From Pseudomonas matsuisoli (GTDB lineage: Bacteria; Pseudomonadota; Gammaproteobacteria; Pseudomonadales; Pseudomonadaceae), in the NCBI RefSeq assembly GCF_014647635.1, contig NZ_BMPO01000007.1, positions 1 to 64,000 on the forward strand: a stretch of 64,000 bases of DNA, written 5' to 3'. The notes beneath the pieces are model-generated. The model saw only the letters and a program-made list of their open reading frames with translations, was not told the origin of the DNA and did no database searches. Made by a program: the position numbers and the translations under genes. Shown piece by piece: positions 56,192 through 64,000 of the stretch (positions within the stretch are counted from its first letter, which is position 1; each line of letters opens with the position of its first letter).

Positions 56192-56662
56192 TTATAGGGT
56201 TCCGATGCTATCTAGTTCACGCTTGAGTTCATCACGACTCAGACGCTCGAAAGGCAGGGCGAGGAAGGCGCGGCAACGTTGTTCGATGCGTGCCAGTACG
56301 CCCCGAAAGGCCGCATCCACTTCCCGCTCATCGCCTTGCACATCGGAGGGATCTTGCAGGCCCCAATGGGATTTCACAGCCGGGCCGAAGTAAACCGGGC
56401 AAGCCTCGCCAGCAGCCTTGTCGCAGACGGTGATAACGATATCCGGGGGATTGGACTCGAACACATCGTTACCCTTGCTGCTCAACCCTTCGATGGAGAT
56501 GCCGGCCTGCTGCAAGGTCGTGAGGCTGCGTGGCAGTACCTGCCCTTTGGGGAAGCTCCCAGCGCTGACAGCCTCGAAACCCTCCGGAGCCAGGTGATTG
56601 AACATTGCTTCAGAAAGGATGCTGCGACAGCTGTTGGCCGTGCACATAAAGAGAACGCGCAT
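56192..56662 (-). CDS. arsC: Arsenate reductase ArsC, low-molecular-weight phosphatase type
   Basis: ArsC reduces arsenate to arsenite for export. The P-loop CTANSCRS begins at Cys8. Downstream cysteines at DKAAGEACPVYFG and near CDK are candidates for the redox relay of thioredoxin-coupled enzymes. The length of 156 residues is usual. It lies between arsB and arsH. Confidence 0.93.
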   Translation of the reverse strand: MRVLFMCTANSCRSILSEAMFNHLAPEGFEAVSAGSFPKGQVLPRSLTTLQQAGISIEGLSSKGNDVFESNPPDIVITVCDKAAGEACPVYFGPAVKSHWGLQDPSDVQGDEREVDAAFRGVLARIEQRCRAFLALPFERLSRDELKRELDSIGTL

Positions 56663-56679
56663 TCTTTGCTCCTGTACGT

Positions 56680-57963
56680 TTAGATGGCCAGACGCAATGC
56701 CAGGGCCGAGAGAGAGACCAGCAAAACCGGCAAGGTCAGCAGGATGCCGACCTTGAAGTAGTATCCCCAGGTGATGCGGATTCCTTTACGTTCGAGCACA
56801 TGCAGCCAGAGCAGAGTCGCGAGACTGCCGATGGGAGTGATCTTCGGGCCCAGGTCGCAACCGATGACGTTGGCGTAGATCATGGCCTCGCGGATGATGC
56901 CGTTGGCTTCGCTGGCCTGGATGGACAGAGCGCCGATCAGCACGCTGGGCATGTTGTTCATCACCGAGGACAGAGCCGCCGATAGCAGGCCCGTGCCCAA
57001 GGTCGCAGCCCATAATCCCTGTTCGGCGAGGCGGTTCAGCACCAGAGTGAGGGAGTCTGTAAGTCCGGCGTTCTTCAAGCCGTAGACCACCAGGTACATA
57101 CCTAGCGAAAAGATAACGACCTGCCAGGGGGCATCGCGCAGCACCCGGCGCGTGGCGATCACATGCCCCTTGGCTGCCACGGTAAACAGGATGGCCGCAC
57201 ACACTGCCGCCACTGCGCTGATGGGTATGCCAAGGGGTTCCAGGGCGAACAGGCCGACCAGCAGTAACAGCAATACCCACCAGCCAACGATAAAGGTCGA
57301 GCGATCACGGATTGCCTCGGCGGGCACCTTTAGCGCATCGGGAGCGTATTGCGCCGGGATGTTGCGACGGAAGAACAGGTAGAGAACTAGCAAAGTCGCA
57401 ACAACACTTACCAGGTTGACCGGTACCATCACTGATGCGTATTCGGCGAAGCCCAGATTGAAGTAGTCCGCAGAGACAATGTTCACCAGGTTCGATACCA
57501 CTAGCGGCAGGCTGGCAGTATCCGAGATGAATCCTGCGGCCATGACAAAGGCTAGCGTGGTAGCGGCAGAGAAGCGTAGCGCCAGCAGTATCGAGATAAC
57601 GATGGGAGTAAGGATCAGCGCTGCGCCATCGTTGGCAAACAGCGCGGACACGGCAGCGCCCAATAGTATGCAGAAGGCGAACAAGCGGTGAGCGTTTCCA
57701 CCCGCCCAGCACGCCACATGCAAAGCAGCCCACTCGAAGAAACCAGCCTCGTCGAGCAGCAAGCTGATGATGATGACCGCTATGAAGGTCGCGGTGGCAT
57801 TCCATACGATGGCCCAGACGGTAGGGATATCTTGCAACGACACCACGCCAACTGCGAGAGCAATGAGCGCACCAAGTGCAGCACTCCAACCAACGCCGAG
57901 GCCTCTCGGTTGCCAGATGACCAGTACGAGCGTGAAAAGAAAAACGGCAGCGGCAGTCAGCAT
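56680..57963 (-). CDS. arsB: Arsenite efflux pump ArsB
   Basis: ArsB is an inner-membrane arsenite/proton antiporter, here 427 residues with about 12 hydrophobic segments. Family motifs include [14 protein letters not shown] and [14 protein letters not shown] near the C-terminal half, and [21 protein letters not shown] start at [10 protein letters not shown], after an AAGAGAT ribosome site and 22 bp after arsR; a longer frame would overlap arsR. Confidence 0.94.
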   Translation of the reverse strand: MLTAAAVFLFTLVLVIWQPRGLGVGWSAALGALIALAVGVVSLQDIPTVWAIVWNATATFIAVIIISLLLDEAGFFEWAALHVACWAGGNAHRLFAFCILLGAAVSALFANDGAALILTPIVISILLALRFSAATTLAFVMAAGFISDTASLPLVVSNLVNIVSADYFNLGFAEYASVMVPVNLVSVVATLLVLYLFFRRNIPAQYAPDALKVPAEAIRDRSTFIVGWWVLLLLLVGLFALEPLGIPISAVAAVCAAILFTVAAKGHVIATRRVLRDAPWQVVIFSLGMYLVVYGLKNAGLTDSLTLVLNRLAEQGLWAATLGTGLLSAALSSVMNNMPSVLIGALSIQASEANGIIREAMIYANVIGCDLGPKITPIGSLATLLWLHVLERKGIRITWGYYFKVGILLTLPVLLVSLSALALRLAI

Positions 57964-57985
57964 GATGATCTCTTGCAGATAAAGA

Positions 57986-58327
57986 TCAGCAGCAGGCACG
58001 GACAGGGCGTCCGTCCATGTTGCAAAGGCGGGTGGAATTGATCGCTAGCCAGTCGGCGTTGGCTTGAAGCGTTACCTTGAGAACCTCTACGGCCCATGCC
58101 GGCAACTCTGGATTGAGCCGGTAGTAGACCCATTGGCCCTGGCGGCGGTCGAGCAGCAGACCGGTGCTACGAAGCAGGGCCAGATGACGGGATATTTTGG
58201 GTTGGCTATCTTCCAGCGCGCACATGAGTTCGCACACGCACAACTCTCCGTGCTCAGCGATCAGCAATGTGGCGCGAGCGCGGGTTTCGTCCGATAGGCA
58301 CTTGAATAGCTCAGATGGGCTCAGCAC
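57986..58327 (-). CDS. arsR: ArsR-type arsenite-responsive repressor
   Basis: This 113-residue winged helix-turn-helix repressor heads arsRBCH. The metalloid-sensing motif is [12 protein letters not shown], with three candidate thiol ligands, followed by the recognition helix region [18 protein letters not shown]. Translation starts at GTG with GAGG upstream. Arsenite binding should release it from the palindromic operator just upstream. Confidence 0.94.
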   Translation of the reverse strand: MLSPSELFKCLSDETRARATLLIAEHGELCVCELMCALEDSQPKISRHLALLRSTGLLLDRRQGQWVYYRLNPELPAWAVEVLKVTLQANADWLAINSTRLCNMDGRPVRACC

Positions 58328-58335
58328 GGCAGTGC

Positions 58336-58383
58336 CTCATTACATATGGATTTTCAAATATATGGAAATTCATATGTAATGAG
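58336..58383. promoter_or_regulatory. Palindromic operator candidate for ArsR
   Basis: Perfect 13-bp arms CTCATTACATATG and CATATGTAATGAG flank a 22-bp AT-rich centre containing ATATATGG. The 3' arm of the transcript-sense copy lies 8 bp before the arsR start. The IS1182-type element ends 15 bp beyond the other arm, so the operator is intact but the upstream DNA has been replaced. Confidence 0.7.
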
Positions 58384-58397
58384 AACCCCGGAGGCCC

Positions 58398-60090
58398 GAG
58401 TGACTGCTTCTGGCCCAGAGTGTGTAAAAACACTTTCGTATCGTAGATGCCTCAGCCCTGTGCAGTTGGGCGGGTCGATTGCCTGCGCATTTGCCAATAT
58501 CAGCACCGGTAACGCTCCAACGCGCTTATGAAGCGTTTAAGCGGCACCTGGAGCAGCAAAAGCCGGGGGCTTTTACGCCGCCATTGCCTTCAATAAGCCT
58601 TCGGCACCGATGATTTTCATGACCCGCTTCATGTTGTAGGCGAGCACATTCAGACTCATCTCCGCGCTGACGCCGGCCAGCCTACGTGTGAGGAAATGCG
58701 TGGATCCCATCCATTGTTTGAGCGTCCCGAAGGGATGTTCAACAGTGCGCTTTCGGACTCGCATCATGTCCGGCGCATGGTTCAGTCGGTTCTGCATTTC
58801 GTCTAGCACAGCTTCATGCTCCCAACGTCGCACTCGTCGCTGCTTGCTTGGCGTGCACTGAGTTTTCAGGACGCAGCTCTGGCAGTTCGAACTCCAGTAG
58901 CAGTGCATGTTCAGGCCCTTCTCGACGCTGGAGAAACGCCAAATCAATGCCTCATCAGCTGGGCAAACGTATTCATTTTTAACAGCGTTAAAAACGAAGG
59001 CATCTTTGTTGAAACGCCCGTCCGCTTTAGCTCCTGAAGTCATCGGTTTGGGTACATAGGCGGTAATTTTTGCATCATGGCATGCTAGGATTTCCTCGCT
59101 TTTGAAGTAGCCTCGATCAGCCACGACCGACAGCGTTTCTGAACCAATGGCTTCCCGCGCCTGCTTAGCCATCGAGCTGAGTTGGTCGCGGTCAGAGCCA
59201 ACGTTCGTGACCTCGTGAGCAACGATCAAATGGTGCTGGGTATCGACCGCCGTCTGTACGTTGTAGCCGACGATGCCAATGCCACGCGTCATCATCGAGC
59301 GGGCATCGGGGTCAGTCAGTGAAACCTGTTTGTCTGGAGAGTCGTTGAGCTGAGATTCGATCGCCTGAAGCTCTTTCATCTGGGCTTTGAGCTTGGCGAT
59401 TTTCTCTTCCAGGCGCGTAGCATCTGGCTCAGCGGCGCTTGGCACTTGCCGATCAGCTGCATCAAGGGAGGTCAGGTAACGGTTGATGCTCGACTCGATT
59501 TCTTCCATTCGCCGCTTCAGTTTGGCGCTGGTGAAATTGCGGTCGCGGTTGTTCACTGCCTTGAATTTGCTCCCGTCGATGGCCACCAGGTTTTCGCTAA
59601 ACAACCCCAACTGTTGGCACAGCACAACGAACTGGCGGCACGCGCCGCGAATGGCTTTGCTGTTGTCTTTTCGGAAGTTGGAGATGGTTTTGAAGTCGGG
59701 CATCAAGCGCCCGGTTAGCCACATCAATTCGATGTTGCGCTGGGCTTCTCGCTCAAGACGTCGACTCGATTGGAGGCGGTTGAGATACCCGTAGATGTAG
59801 ATCTTCAGCAGGATCGCAGGGTGGTACGCAGGTCTGCCGGTTTCGGCTGGAATGACGCCATCAAAACCCAGCGCGGCCAAGTCGAGTTCATCGACGAAGA
59901 CATCAACCACCCGTACCGGGTTGGAATCGCTGACGTAGTCGTCGAGGCTCTCGGGAAGTAAGGTGCTTTGCCCTCGGTGCTCACCCTGGATAAACCGTTT
60001 CATGGGCTTCCCTTGCGATGAAATTCTCAGAAATCATAGCAAGGGTATGTCCGGGCGTTTTTACACACTCTGGGCCGACAGCAGTCACTC
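58398..60090. mobile_element. Complete IS1182-type insertion sequence
   Basis: The element is about 1.69 kb with inverted ends. Left GAGTGACTGC-TTC-TGGCCCAGAGTGTGT and right (complement) GAGTGACTGC-TGT-CGGCCCAGAGTGTGT share a perfect inner block of GGCCCAGAGTGTGTAAAAAC. One intact transposase fills the interior. I see no unambiguous target duplication; the flanks read GGCCC on the left and TGTAC on the right. It sits just upstream of arsR. Confidence 0.85.
58573..60003 (-). CDS. IS1182 family transposase
   Basis: This is a full-length 476-residue DDE transposase. The N-terminal DUF772-like domain is recognisable in GRPAYHPAILLKIYIYGYLN and MPDFKTISNFRKDN. The catalytic core has VAIDGSKFKAV (first Asp), VVADRGYFKSEE (second Asp) and a C-terminal HPFGTLKQWMG segment with the expected glutamate nearby. 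The Cys-rich stretch CYWSSNCQSCVLKTQCTPS is typical of this family. No frameshift is evident, so it may be active. Confidence 0.93.
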   Translation of the reverse strand: MKRFIQGEHRGQSTLLPESLDDYVSDSNPVRVVDVFVDELDLAALGFDGVIPAETGRPAYHPAILLKIYIYGYLNRLQSSRRLEREAQRNIELMWLTGRLMPDFKTISNFRKDNSKAIRGACRQFVVLCQQLGLFSENLVAIDGSKFKAVNNRDRNFTSAKLKRRMEEIESSINRYLTSLDAADRQVPSAAEPDATRLEEKIAKLKAQMKELQAIESQLNDSPDKQVSLTDPDARSMMTRGIGIVGYNVQTAVDTQHHLIVAHEVTNVGSDRDQLSSMAKQAREAIGSETLSVVADRGYFKSEEILACHDAKITAYVPKPMTSGAKADGRFNKDAFVFNAVKNEYVCPADEALIWRFSSVEKGLNMHCYWSSNCQSCVLKTQCTPSKQRRVRRWEHEAVLDEMQNRLNHAPDMMRVRKRTVEHPFGTLKQWMGSTHFLTRRLAGVSAEMSLNVLAYNMKRVMKIIGAEGLLKAMAA

Positions 60091-60122
60091 TGTACGGGCA
60101 GCCGTTAGCTAAGTCAGGGCAG

Positions 60123-60323
60123 CTAGCGATCGCTTCGCGGCCGGGGCACGATGAGATGCGCCTCCCTTTGAGCTTTTTTAAAGTTTTCTGACTCATAGAT
60201 CTCAGATGCGTCCTGAGCCAAGCCGCCACAACCCACGACTCGAATCGACTTCACAGCTATCAAGCTTTCTAGCAGTGGGTCAGACTTACGCTTCGGCAAG
60301 AGCTTGGACAAAAGAAGTAGCAT
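60123..60323 (-). CDS. Small protein of unknown function
   Basis: This is a possible 66-residue protein (MLLLLSKLLPKRKSDPLLES ... AHLIVPRPRSDR) with a GGGGTAA ribosome site 7 bp before ATG. The stretch SIRVVGCGGLAQDASEIYES looks like a structured small domain, but I do not recognise a family. It is last in a possible minus-strand series with the zinc-ribbon and HNH genes, and its end lies 33 bp from the IS1182 border. The 196 bp between it and the next gene hold nothing clear. Confidence 0.4.
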   Translation of the reverse strand: MLLLLSKLLPKRKSDPLLESLIAVKSIRVVGCGGLAQDASEIYESENFKKAQREAHLIVPRPRSDR

Positions 60324-60519
60324 AGACTTACCCCAAAGAACCTTTCGCTTGTGAAGGTAGCACGCCACTGCGGTCCGCTGGACAATCCACACGGATGTCA
60401 GCAGAACACCACTGCTGGATGATCCCGCAAAGCGGGCTCCAATAGGTCCGGGCATGAGACCTGTAGATTTCACTGTGATGCCAGCAAGGAGTCGGACTTA
60501 CCGAACCAACGACAAAGCG

Positions 60520-60813
60520 CTAGTCCTCTGGTCTGACTCGACCAAAGCTTTCATCAGAGTTCATTAGCGCAGCGTCTTCACTGAAGAGATGCTCGACTCG
60601 TCTTTGCTGCCTGAGCGCTAGTAGCGCGACGAAAAAGCACTTCTCGCACAAACGCAATTCGTAACGCTCACCCTCATGCTTTGCTCCGGCACTCCAATTT
60701 GCTTGCATGGTTCCGTACTGGGAGACACCCTTCGACGTCTTTGTAGACAACAGACATGCGTCGCACATGACATCGTTGGCTGATTCTGAATCACCTTTGT
60801 CGTTCACAAGCAT
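60520..60813 (-). CDS. Small Cys-rich zinc-ribbon-like protein
   Basis: Two CxxC pairs (CDAC and CEKC, about 50 residues apart) bracket WSAGAKHEGERYELRLCEKCFF, which I recognise as typical of small zinc-ribbon proteins in Pseudomonas accessory regions. The start is uncertain: the frame is open for 147 residues, but conservation should begin near MLVNDKGD (97 residues, used here) or MCDACLL (82 residues). The function is unknown. It lies downstream of the HNH gene in the same direction. Confidence 0.6.
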   Translation of the reverse strand: MLVNDKGDSESANDVMCDACLLSTKTSKGVSQYGTMQANWSAGAKHEGERYELRLCEKCFFVALLALRQQRRVEHLFSEDAALMNSDESFGRVRPED

Positions 60814-60975
60814 TCTCTCGCAGCAGCCTTTGGCCCATCGGTGGTCAAACGTTCTCAAAAGCAGCCCCAACATTCTTCCGGTATTTTCGGTAGCTATCAG
60901 CCAGCAAGTAGGTCCTCGTAAATTGCGTAGGGATACAAAGCTGGCAGACCGGGCCATGCCCATTTTGACTCTTGG

Positions 60976-62085
60976 TTATCTGTCTCTTAGTCGTCCGGTT
61001 TTGCTCAGATGCTGGATATAGGGCTTCAGACTCTCTATATAAGCCTCAACAAACTCATTAGGATCTAAATTGCTCATACCTGCGAAACGCTGCTCCATAG
61101 CTTTTCTCGAATTGGCAAGAACCTCTTCTAGATGCTGCTCCTGCTGCCGCTGGATCTCATGAGGAAGGACAGCGTGTAGACATTCCAGAGCTACCTGAGG
61201 GTCATAGAGCTGATATTCATAGATTTTCCTGACGTCAGATTCGTCAAAATCCAAATCAAAATCGACAGATATTTCCTGGCCCTTGGTTGGGTCGATCGCA
61301 TATGCATATTTGAATTCATCACCCACGTAGCCTGCGCTCAAGGAGATAACGATTCGTGCGATGCCGAAGTATTCGAGATACGCTTGAACCGTCCGCGCAG
61401 CCTTATTGCCCCTTACGCAGATACAGTGGATGGGCACGCCGATTGGTCGGTTGATGAGTAGGTCTCGGTCGTAGTAGTAGCCAAAACACGGCTCATCGTT
61501 ATTGAAGATATAGGCGTTCGCTCGCTCGCAGATATTGGGATTGATACCGTTAGAGGACAGCAGAGCTAAGGCAGTCTTTACGAGCGATTTTCCAACACTC
61601 AGGCCCCCGAAACTGAATTCGAAGTGGAAGTGCCCATCAGGGTATTTGGGCTGTGCCGTCGCACTGGTTAAGGCTTTGTCGACATCAAGTGTGGGGTAGG
61701 TGCGTTTCAAACCTGCCAAGATCTGGCGAGCCTGTTTCATGTCATTGGCGCTAATTTGAAAGTGAATGCCATCTTCTTTCACTTCCTTATTGATCTCTGG
61801 CGCGAAGAGCTTCAACGAGGTTTTGTCATAAATTAACCTTTCGCCAGCAGTAGTCTCAATAACCTCAGCGCGGTTCTCGCCTCTGTCGCGTACGACTCGG
61901 AAAAACACGGCCAGTTTGTTTAGCTGCTTGGCCAGATCTGTGTCCCACGTCTCCCCGGCTTTACCATTGCACTTACGACAGATGAAGCCTTTAACCTCAC
62001 GTATTCCGCCGATGGAGTTGGGGATGATGTGCTCACTAGAATCGTTTTTGGGTGTCAGCGGCTCTTTGCATAAATAGCAATCCAT
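60976..62085 (-). CDS. HNH-type zinc-binding protein of unknown function
   Basis: This 369-residue protein starts at MDCYLCKEPL with an excellent AGGAGAAGG ribosome site. The N-terminal 45 residues form an HNH_5-like domain: CYLC (3-6), SEHIIPNSIGG with His19, and CRKC (36-39) followed by NGKAGE. The remaining 320 residues do not resemble a family I know. They contain a Gln/Glu-rich helical C-terminus (RQQEQHLEEVLANSRKAME). A nuclease role, possibly in defence, is inferred from the HNH domain and the mobile setting only. Confidence 0.65.
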   Translation of the reverse strand: MDCYLCKEPLTPKNDSSEHIIPNSIGGIREVKGFICRKCNGKAGETWDTDLAKQLNKLAVFFRVVRDRGENRAEVIETTAGERLIYDKTSLKLFAPEINKEVKEDGIHFQISANDMKQARQILAGLKRTYPTLDVDKALTSATAQPKYPDGHFHFEFSFGGLSVGKSLVKTALALLSSNGINPNICERANAYIFNNDEPCFGYYYDRDLLINRPIGVPIHCICVRGNKAARTVQAYLEYFGIARIVISLSAGYVGDEFKYAYAIDPTKGQEISVDFDLDFDESDVRKIYEYQLYDPQVALECLHAVLPHEIQRQQEQHLEEVLANSRKAMEQRFAGMSNLDPNEFVEAYIESLKPYIQHLSKTGRLRDR

Positions 62086-62250
62086 ACCTTCTCCTAACAG
62101 CACAATGATCTTCCCTCTCAATTCTTCATATCACCGGCACTGGATGTACCTTGAGGCTACCTTTAATCTCGCTCGTAAGGCATACGTTCGCGCGGTTTGG
62201 GTGCCTAACCGGTCGTATAGGCCGGGAATGTCTACCGGAGCAGGGGTAGT

Positions 62251-62295
62251 TTATCCACCTAAAATAAGTGTCCACTTAGCCCAAAACAGACCACA
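62251..62295 (-). mobile_element. Right insertion-sequence end remnant, inverted relative to the left one
   Basis: Read on the minus strand, TGTGGTCTGTTTTGGGCTAA then GTGGACACTTATTTTAGGTG aligns base for base with the end at 55065, with about eight differences over 45 positions. Its outer end faces right. The two termini thus bracket 7.2 kb as in a composite transposon, although they are too diverged to be copies of one element. Confidence 0.6.
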
Positions 62296-62409
62296 TAGCT
62301 TTACGTGTTTTCGATTTCGCGCCTACCTTTCGCTTCGCGTAACGCGGCACTGAGCTGAACGACAGCAAAAAGCGCTGCACGCTTAATTGGGGCTCCATAT
62401 CCGAGCGCG

Positions 62410-62643
62410 CTTGCTCAGTACTGGCTTGGGCGGCTTTCAATTGATACCAGGGATCCAGTCTGAAAAGCGGCTGACTCAGCCGTGCTCGAAGCACGGTTCC
62501 GCTACGCGATCGACGAAGCTCAGGTTCATCCCTACTTAGGGTGGAACGGTCGGTCGTGGCTTCGGCGCTTAGATTTGGTAGCACCCCTGCTTTGGCTTGC
62601 GGAATTGCTTCTCTTTTCGCCAGAAAAGCGTGGCGAACAGCGG
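62410..62643 (-). pseudogene. Decayed TolC-like outer-membrane efflux protein fragment
   Basis: On the minus strand one frame reads LSAVRHAFLAKREAIPQAKA then GVLPNLSAEA, continuing in the same frame to LSQPLFRLDPWYQLKAAQAS. These match the N-terminal helical and first beta region of TolC-type proteins. A stop precedes it, and the frame soon becomes unrelated sequence, so only about 75 residues remain. It is a remnant of a type I secretion or efflux gene. Confidence 0.6.
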
Positions 62644-63136
62644 AAAGCTAAGCATCGTTTTCTGCTGCCAACTGATAGACCGAAAGAAGAGAGACCCGAT
62701 TTAAGTCCGGGTGTCTGGGAGCGGACGACAAAAGCGGACAGAGCGCTAGCGTTGCGCTCAATATACGAATGGCTACCGCATCTACAACATCCCTGTATGC
62801 AAAAGGCCGATAGCCTCACTTCTACTATTACGATCGTATGAAGATTTTGGCCAGCGCTAACTGGCTGGATGATGGAACCACTCAGCCTAGCGACGACGTG
62901 CAAATAGCGGCTTAAGCCGCATTGACCACAGCATCAAGCCGCTACCCAAATGCGTGCTACTGGACGGGCTGGTTAGGCTAGAAGCCGAGCGCAATTGTCG
63001 TAGACGCAAACGCTGCACCAACGGTGAAAGCTATTACGTTCGCAAACAAGAAAATTACGAGAAGGAAAGCGTACTGCACTGCCTTGAGCATTTGATCATC
63101 CTTGATCCGAGCACTTACCAGGGGAAATCCTGCCGC
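62644..63136. other. Region without supportable genes
   Basis: Open frames in this 493-bp stretch are short, lack good ribosome sites and show no recognisable protein features. One 71-residue frame (62954-63169) is Arg/Cys-rich with no family resemblance. The sequence reads as degraded intergenic DNA. Confidence 0.4.
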
Positions 63137-63274
63137 TTAGAAAATGTACGTAGCAGGCATCTGGCCTAGGCGCTCGATTGTGCTGAAAGACTTTGGAGGG
63201 TCCACGCGGTCACCCGCTCCAACTGAAGCGGTCAGGAACAGAAACGCGAAGAAACTGAGTACGCGAGAATGCAT
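63137..63274 (-). CDS. Possible small exported peptide
   Basis: A 45-residue frame begins MHSRVLSFFAFLFLTASVGA, a convincing signal peptide, followed by GDRVDPPKSFSTIERLGQMP and a few residues more. GGATG precedes the chosen ATG at a workable distance; an ATG 9 bp upstream is also possible. The mature part would be only about 25 residues, so it may be the front end of a truncated gene. Confidence 0.35.
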   Translation of the reverse strand: MHSRVLSFFAFLFLTASVGAGDRVDPPKSFSTIERLGQMPATYIF

Positions 63275-63418
63275 GATATTCATCCATGAATGAGCGGCGA
63301 TCCTTGCCAGCGTGGGCGATACTATCGTATCCACGCCCGCCGTCATGTGAACCGGATCTCAGGCCCGCATTAGCTTCGGCACCGCCCTACCCGCTACGCC
63401 CCATCTGAACGAGTAACT

Positions 63419-64000
63419 ATGCGAACTGGGATTTACATTGACTTCGAAAACATTGCATCCAACAAGCTAGGAGCAATCGACTTCGCAGCACTCCGCAGAT
63501 TCTACGAAAGCACGGGAGTCGTTGTGCAGGCTCACGCCTACCTCGCGATCGATGAGCAACGTGAGGCCGAAAATTCGAAATATGCTGGATGGCGTAAGAA
63601 CTGCCGGATCCGGCTTGAAGCGGGCGAATTTAAGCTCCATCAAAAGTCGGTGAAGACTTACCAAACAGACTCAGGCGAAACTACCACTAAGGCAAATGTC
63701 GACGTCGATCTGACAGTAGACGTCATGCTTCACGCCGAGCGGCTAGACCGAGTTGTGCTTCTTTCAGGAGACGGGGATTTCGTTCGGCTTGTAGAGGTAC
63801 TTCAAGACAAGGGAATTTGGGTTGAAGTCGTCGCGGTCGCAGGCTTATCTGGGGGCCTGGCCCGGGCATGCAATCGGGTTACGAACCCACTCCTGATACC
63901 CGGCGTTCACTACTCGAACGAGCACAGCTATCACCGAATCATACGAGTGATAGCGTTCGATCATCACAAACGCGAAGCCACTGTAGAGTACTGGGATAGT
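63419..64000 (+). CDS. NYN domain (LabA/DUF88-like) protein, cut by the window edge
   Basis: The frame is open to the window end, with 194 residues visible. It begins MRTGIYIDFENIASNKLGAI, whose YIDFENI is the first PIN-like acidic motif of NYN domains. TKANVDVDLTVDVMLHAE and VVLLSGDGDFVRLVEVLQDK carry the remaining acidic residues of the metal site. NYN proteins are predicted ribonucleases. A C-terminal extension starting near residue 165 continues past the edge, so its full architecture is unknown. Confidence 0.85.
   Translation, partial: MRTGIYIDFENIASNKLGAIDFAALRRFYESTGVVVQAHAYLAIDEQREAENSKYAGWRKNCRIRLEAGEFKLHQKSVKTYQTDSGETTTKANVDVDLTVDVMLHAERLDRVVLLSGDGDFVRLVEVLQDKGIWVEVVAVAGLSGGLARACNRVTNPLLIPGVHYSNEHSYHRIIRVIAFDHHKREATVEYWDS

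Overview
The window reads as a chromosomal segment of a Pseudomonas-type gammaproteobacterium. Most of the first 46 kb follows the gene order I know from Pseudomonas aeruginosa: rRNA promoter, tyrS, M23 peptidase, anmK, erpA, coq7, OsmC-like gene, vfr, trpC-trpD-trpG, trpE-gph-rpe, murU-amgK, lptD-surA-pdxA-rsmA-apaG-apaH-glpE, prkA-yeaH-spoVR, cca, folK-folB, plsY, tsaD, rpsU-dnaG-rpoD. The species cannot be named from sequence reading alone. REP-type inverted repeats of several kinds fill many gaps between core genes.

One block breaks this core order. Between trpGDC and trpE (about 9.4-16.5 kb) lies a 5-oxoproline catabolic cluster: a GntR regulator, an NRAMP-like transporter, pxpA, a DUF1445 protein, a fused pxpB-pxpC and a biotin carboxylase with its own biotinyl domain. 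P. aeruginosa carries pyocin genes at this same junction. Both trp units keep a 14-codon leader peptide with two close Trp codons, ending in the same Arg-Trp-Arg-Trp-Arg-Ala, so each still appears to be controlled by attenuation.

The conserved core ends after rpoD at a tRNA promoter. That promoter first drives a tRNA-Ile(CAU) gene broken off in its T arm. It then drives a second tRNA-Ile(CAU) gene whose anticodon loop is interrupted by a group I intron of about 244 nt, and a strong terminator closes the unit. Downstream is a 660-bp non-coding stretch with five tandem -10-like hexamers at helical spacing, then an accessory region that runs to the end of the window.

The accessory region contains an SOS module (umuD-umuC and a divergent SRAP-domain gene around one LexA box), a secreted endonuclease I, a LysR/TDT transporter pair, a uracil-DNA-glycosylase-like gene and a fluoride-export pair (crcB plus DUF190). 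Next comes a segment of about 7.2 kb bracketed by two related, inverted insertion-sequence ends. It carries a broken SMR transporter gene, an arsRBCH arsenic-resistance operon, a complete IS1182-type element and a small operon of unknown function with a zinc-ribbon-like protein and an HNH-type protein. Beyond it are a decayed TolC-like fragment, a possible small exported peptide and the start of a NYN-domain gene cut by the window edge.

The observations I rate highest are the intron-containing tRNA next to its broken twin, the promoter-like hexamer array, the IS-bracketed arsenic/HNH segment and the catabolic cluster inside the split trp locus.
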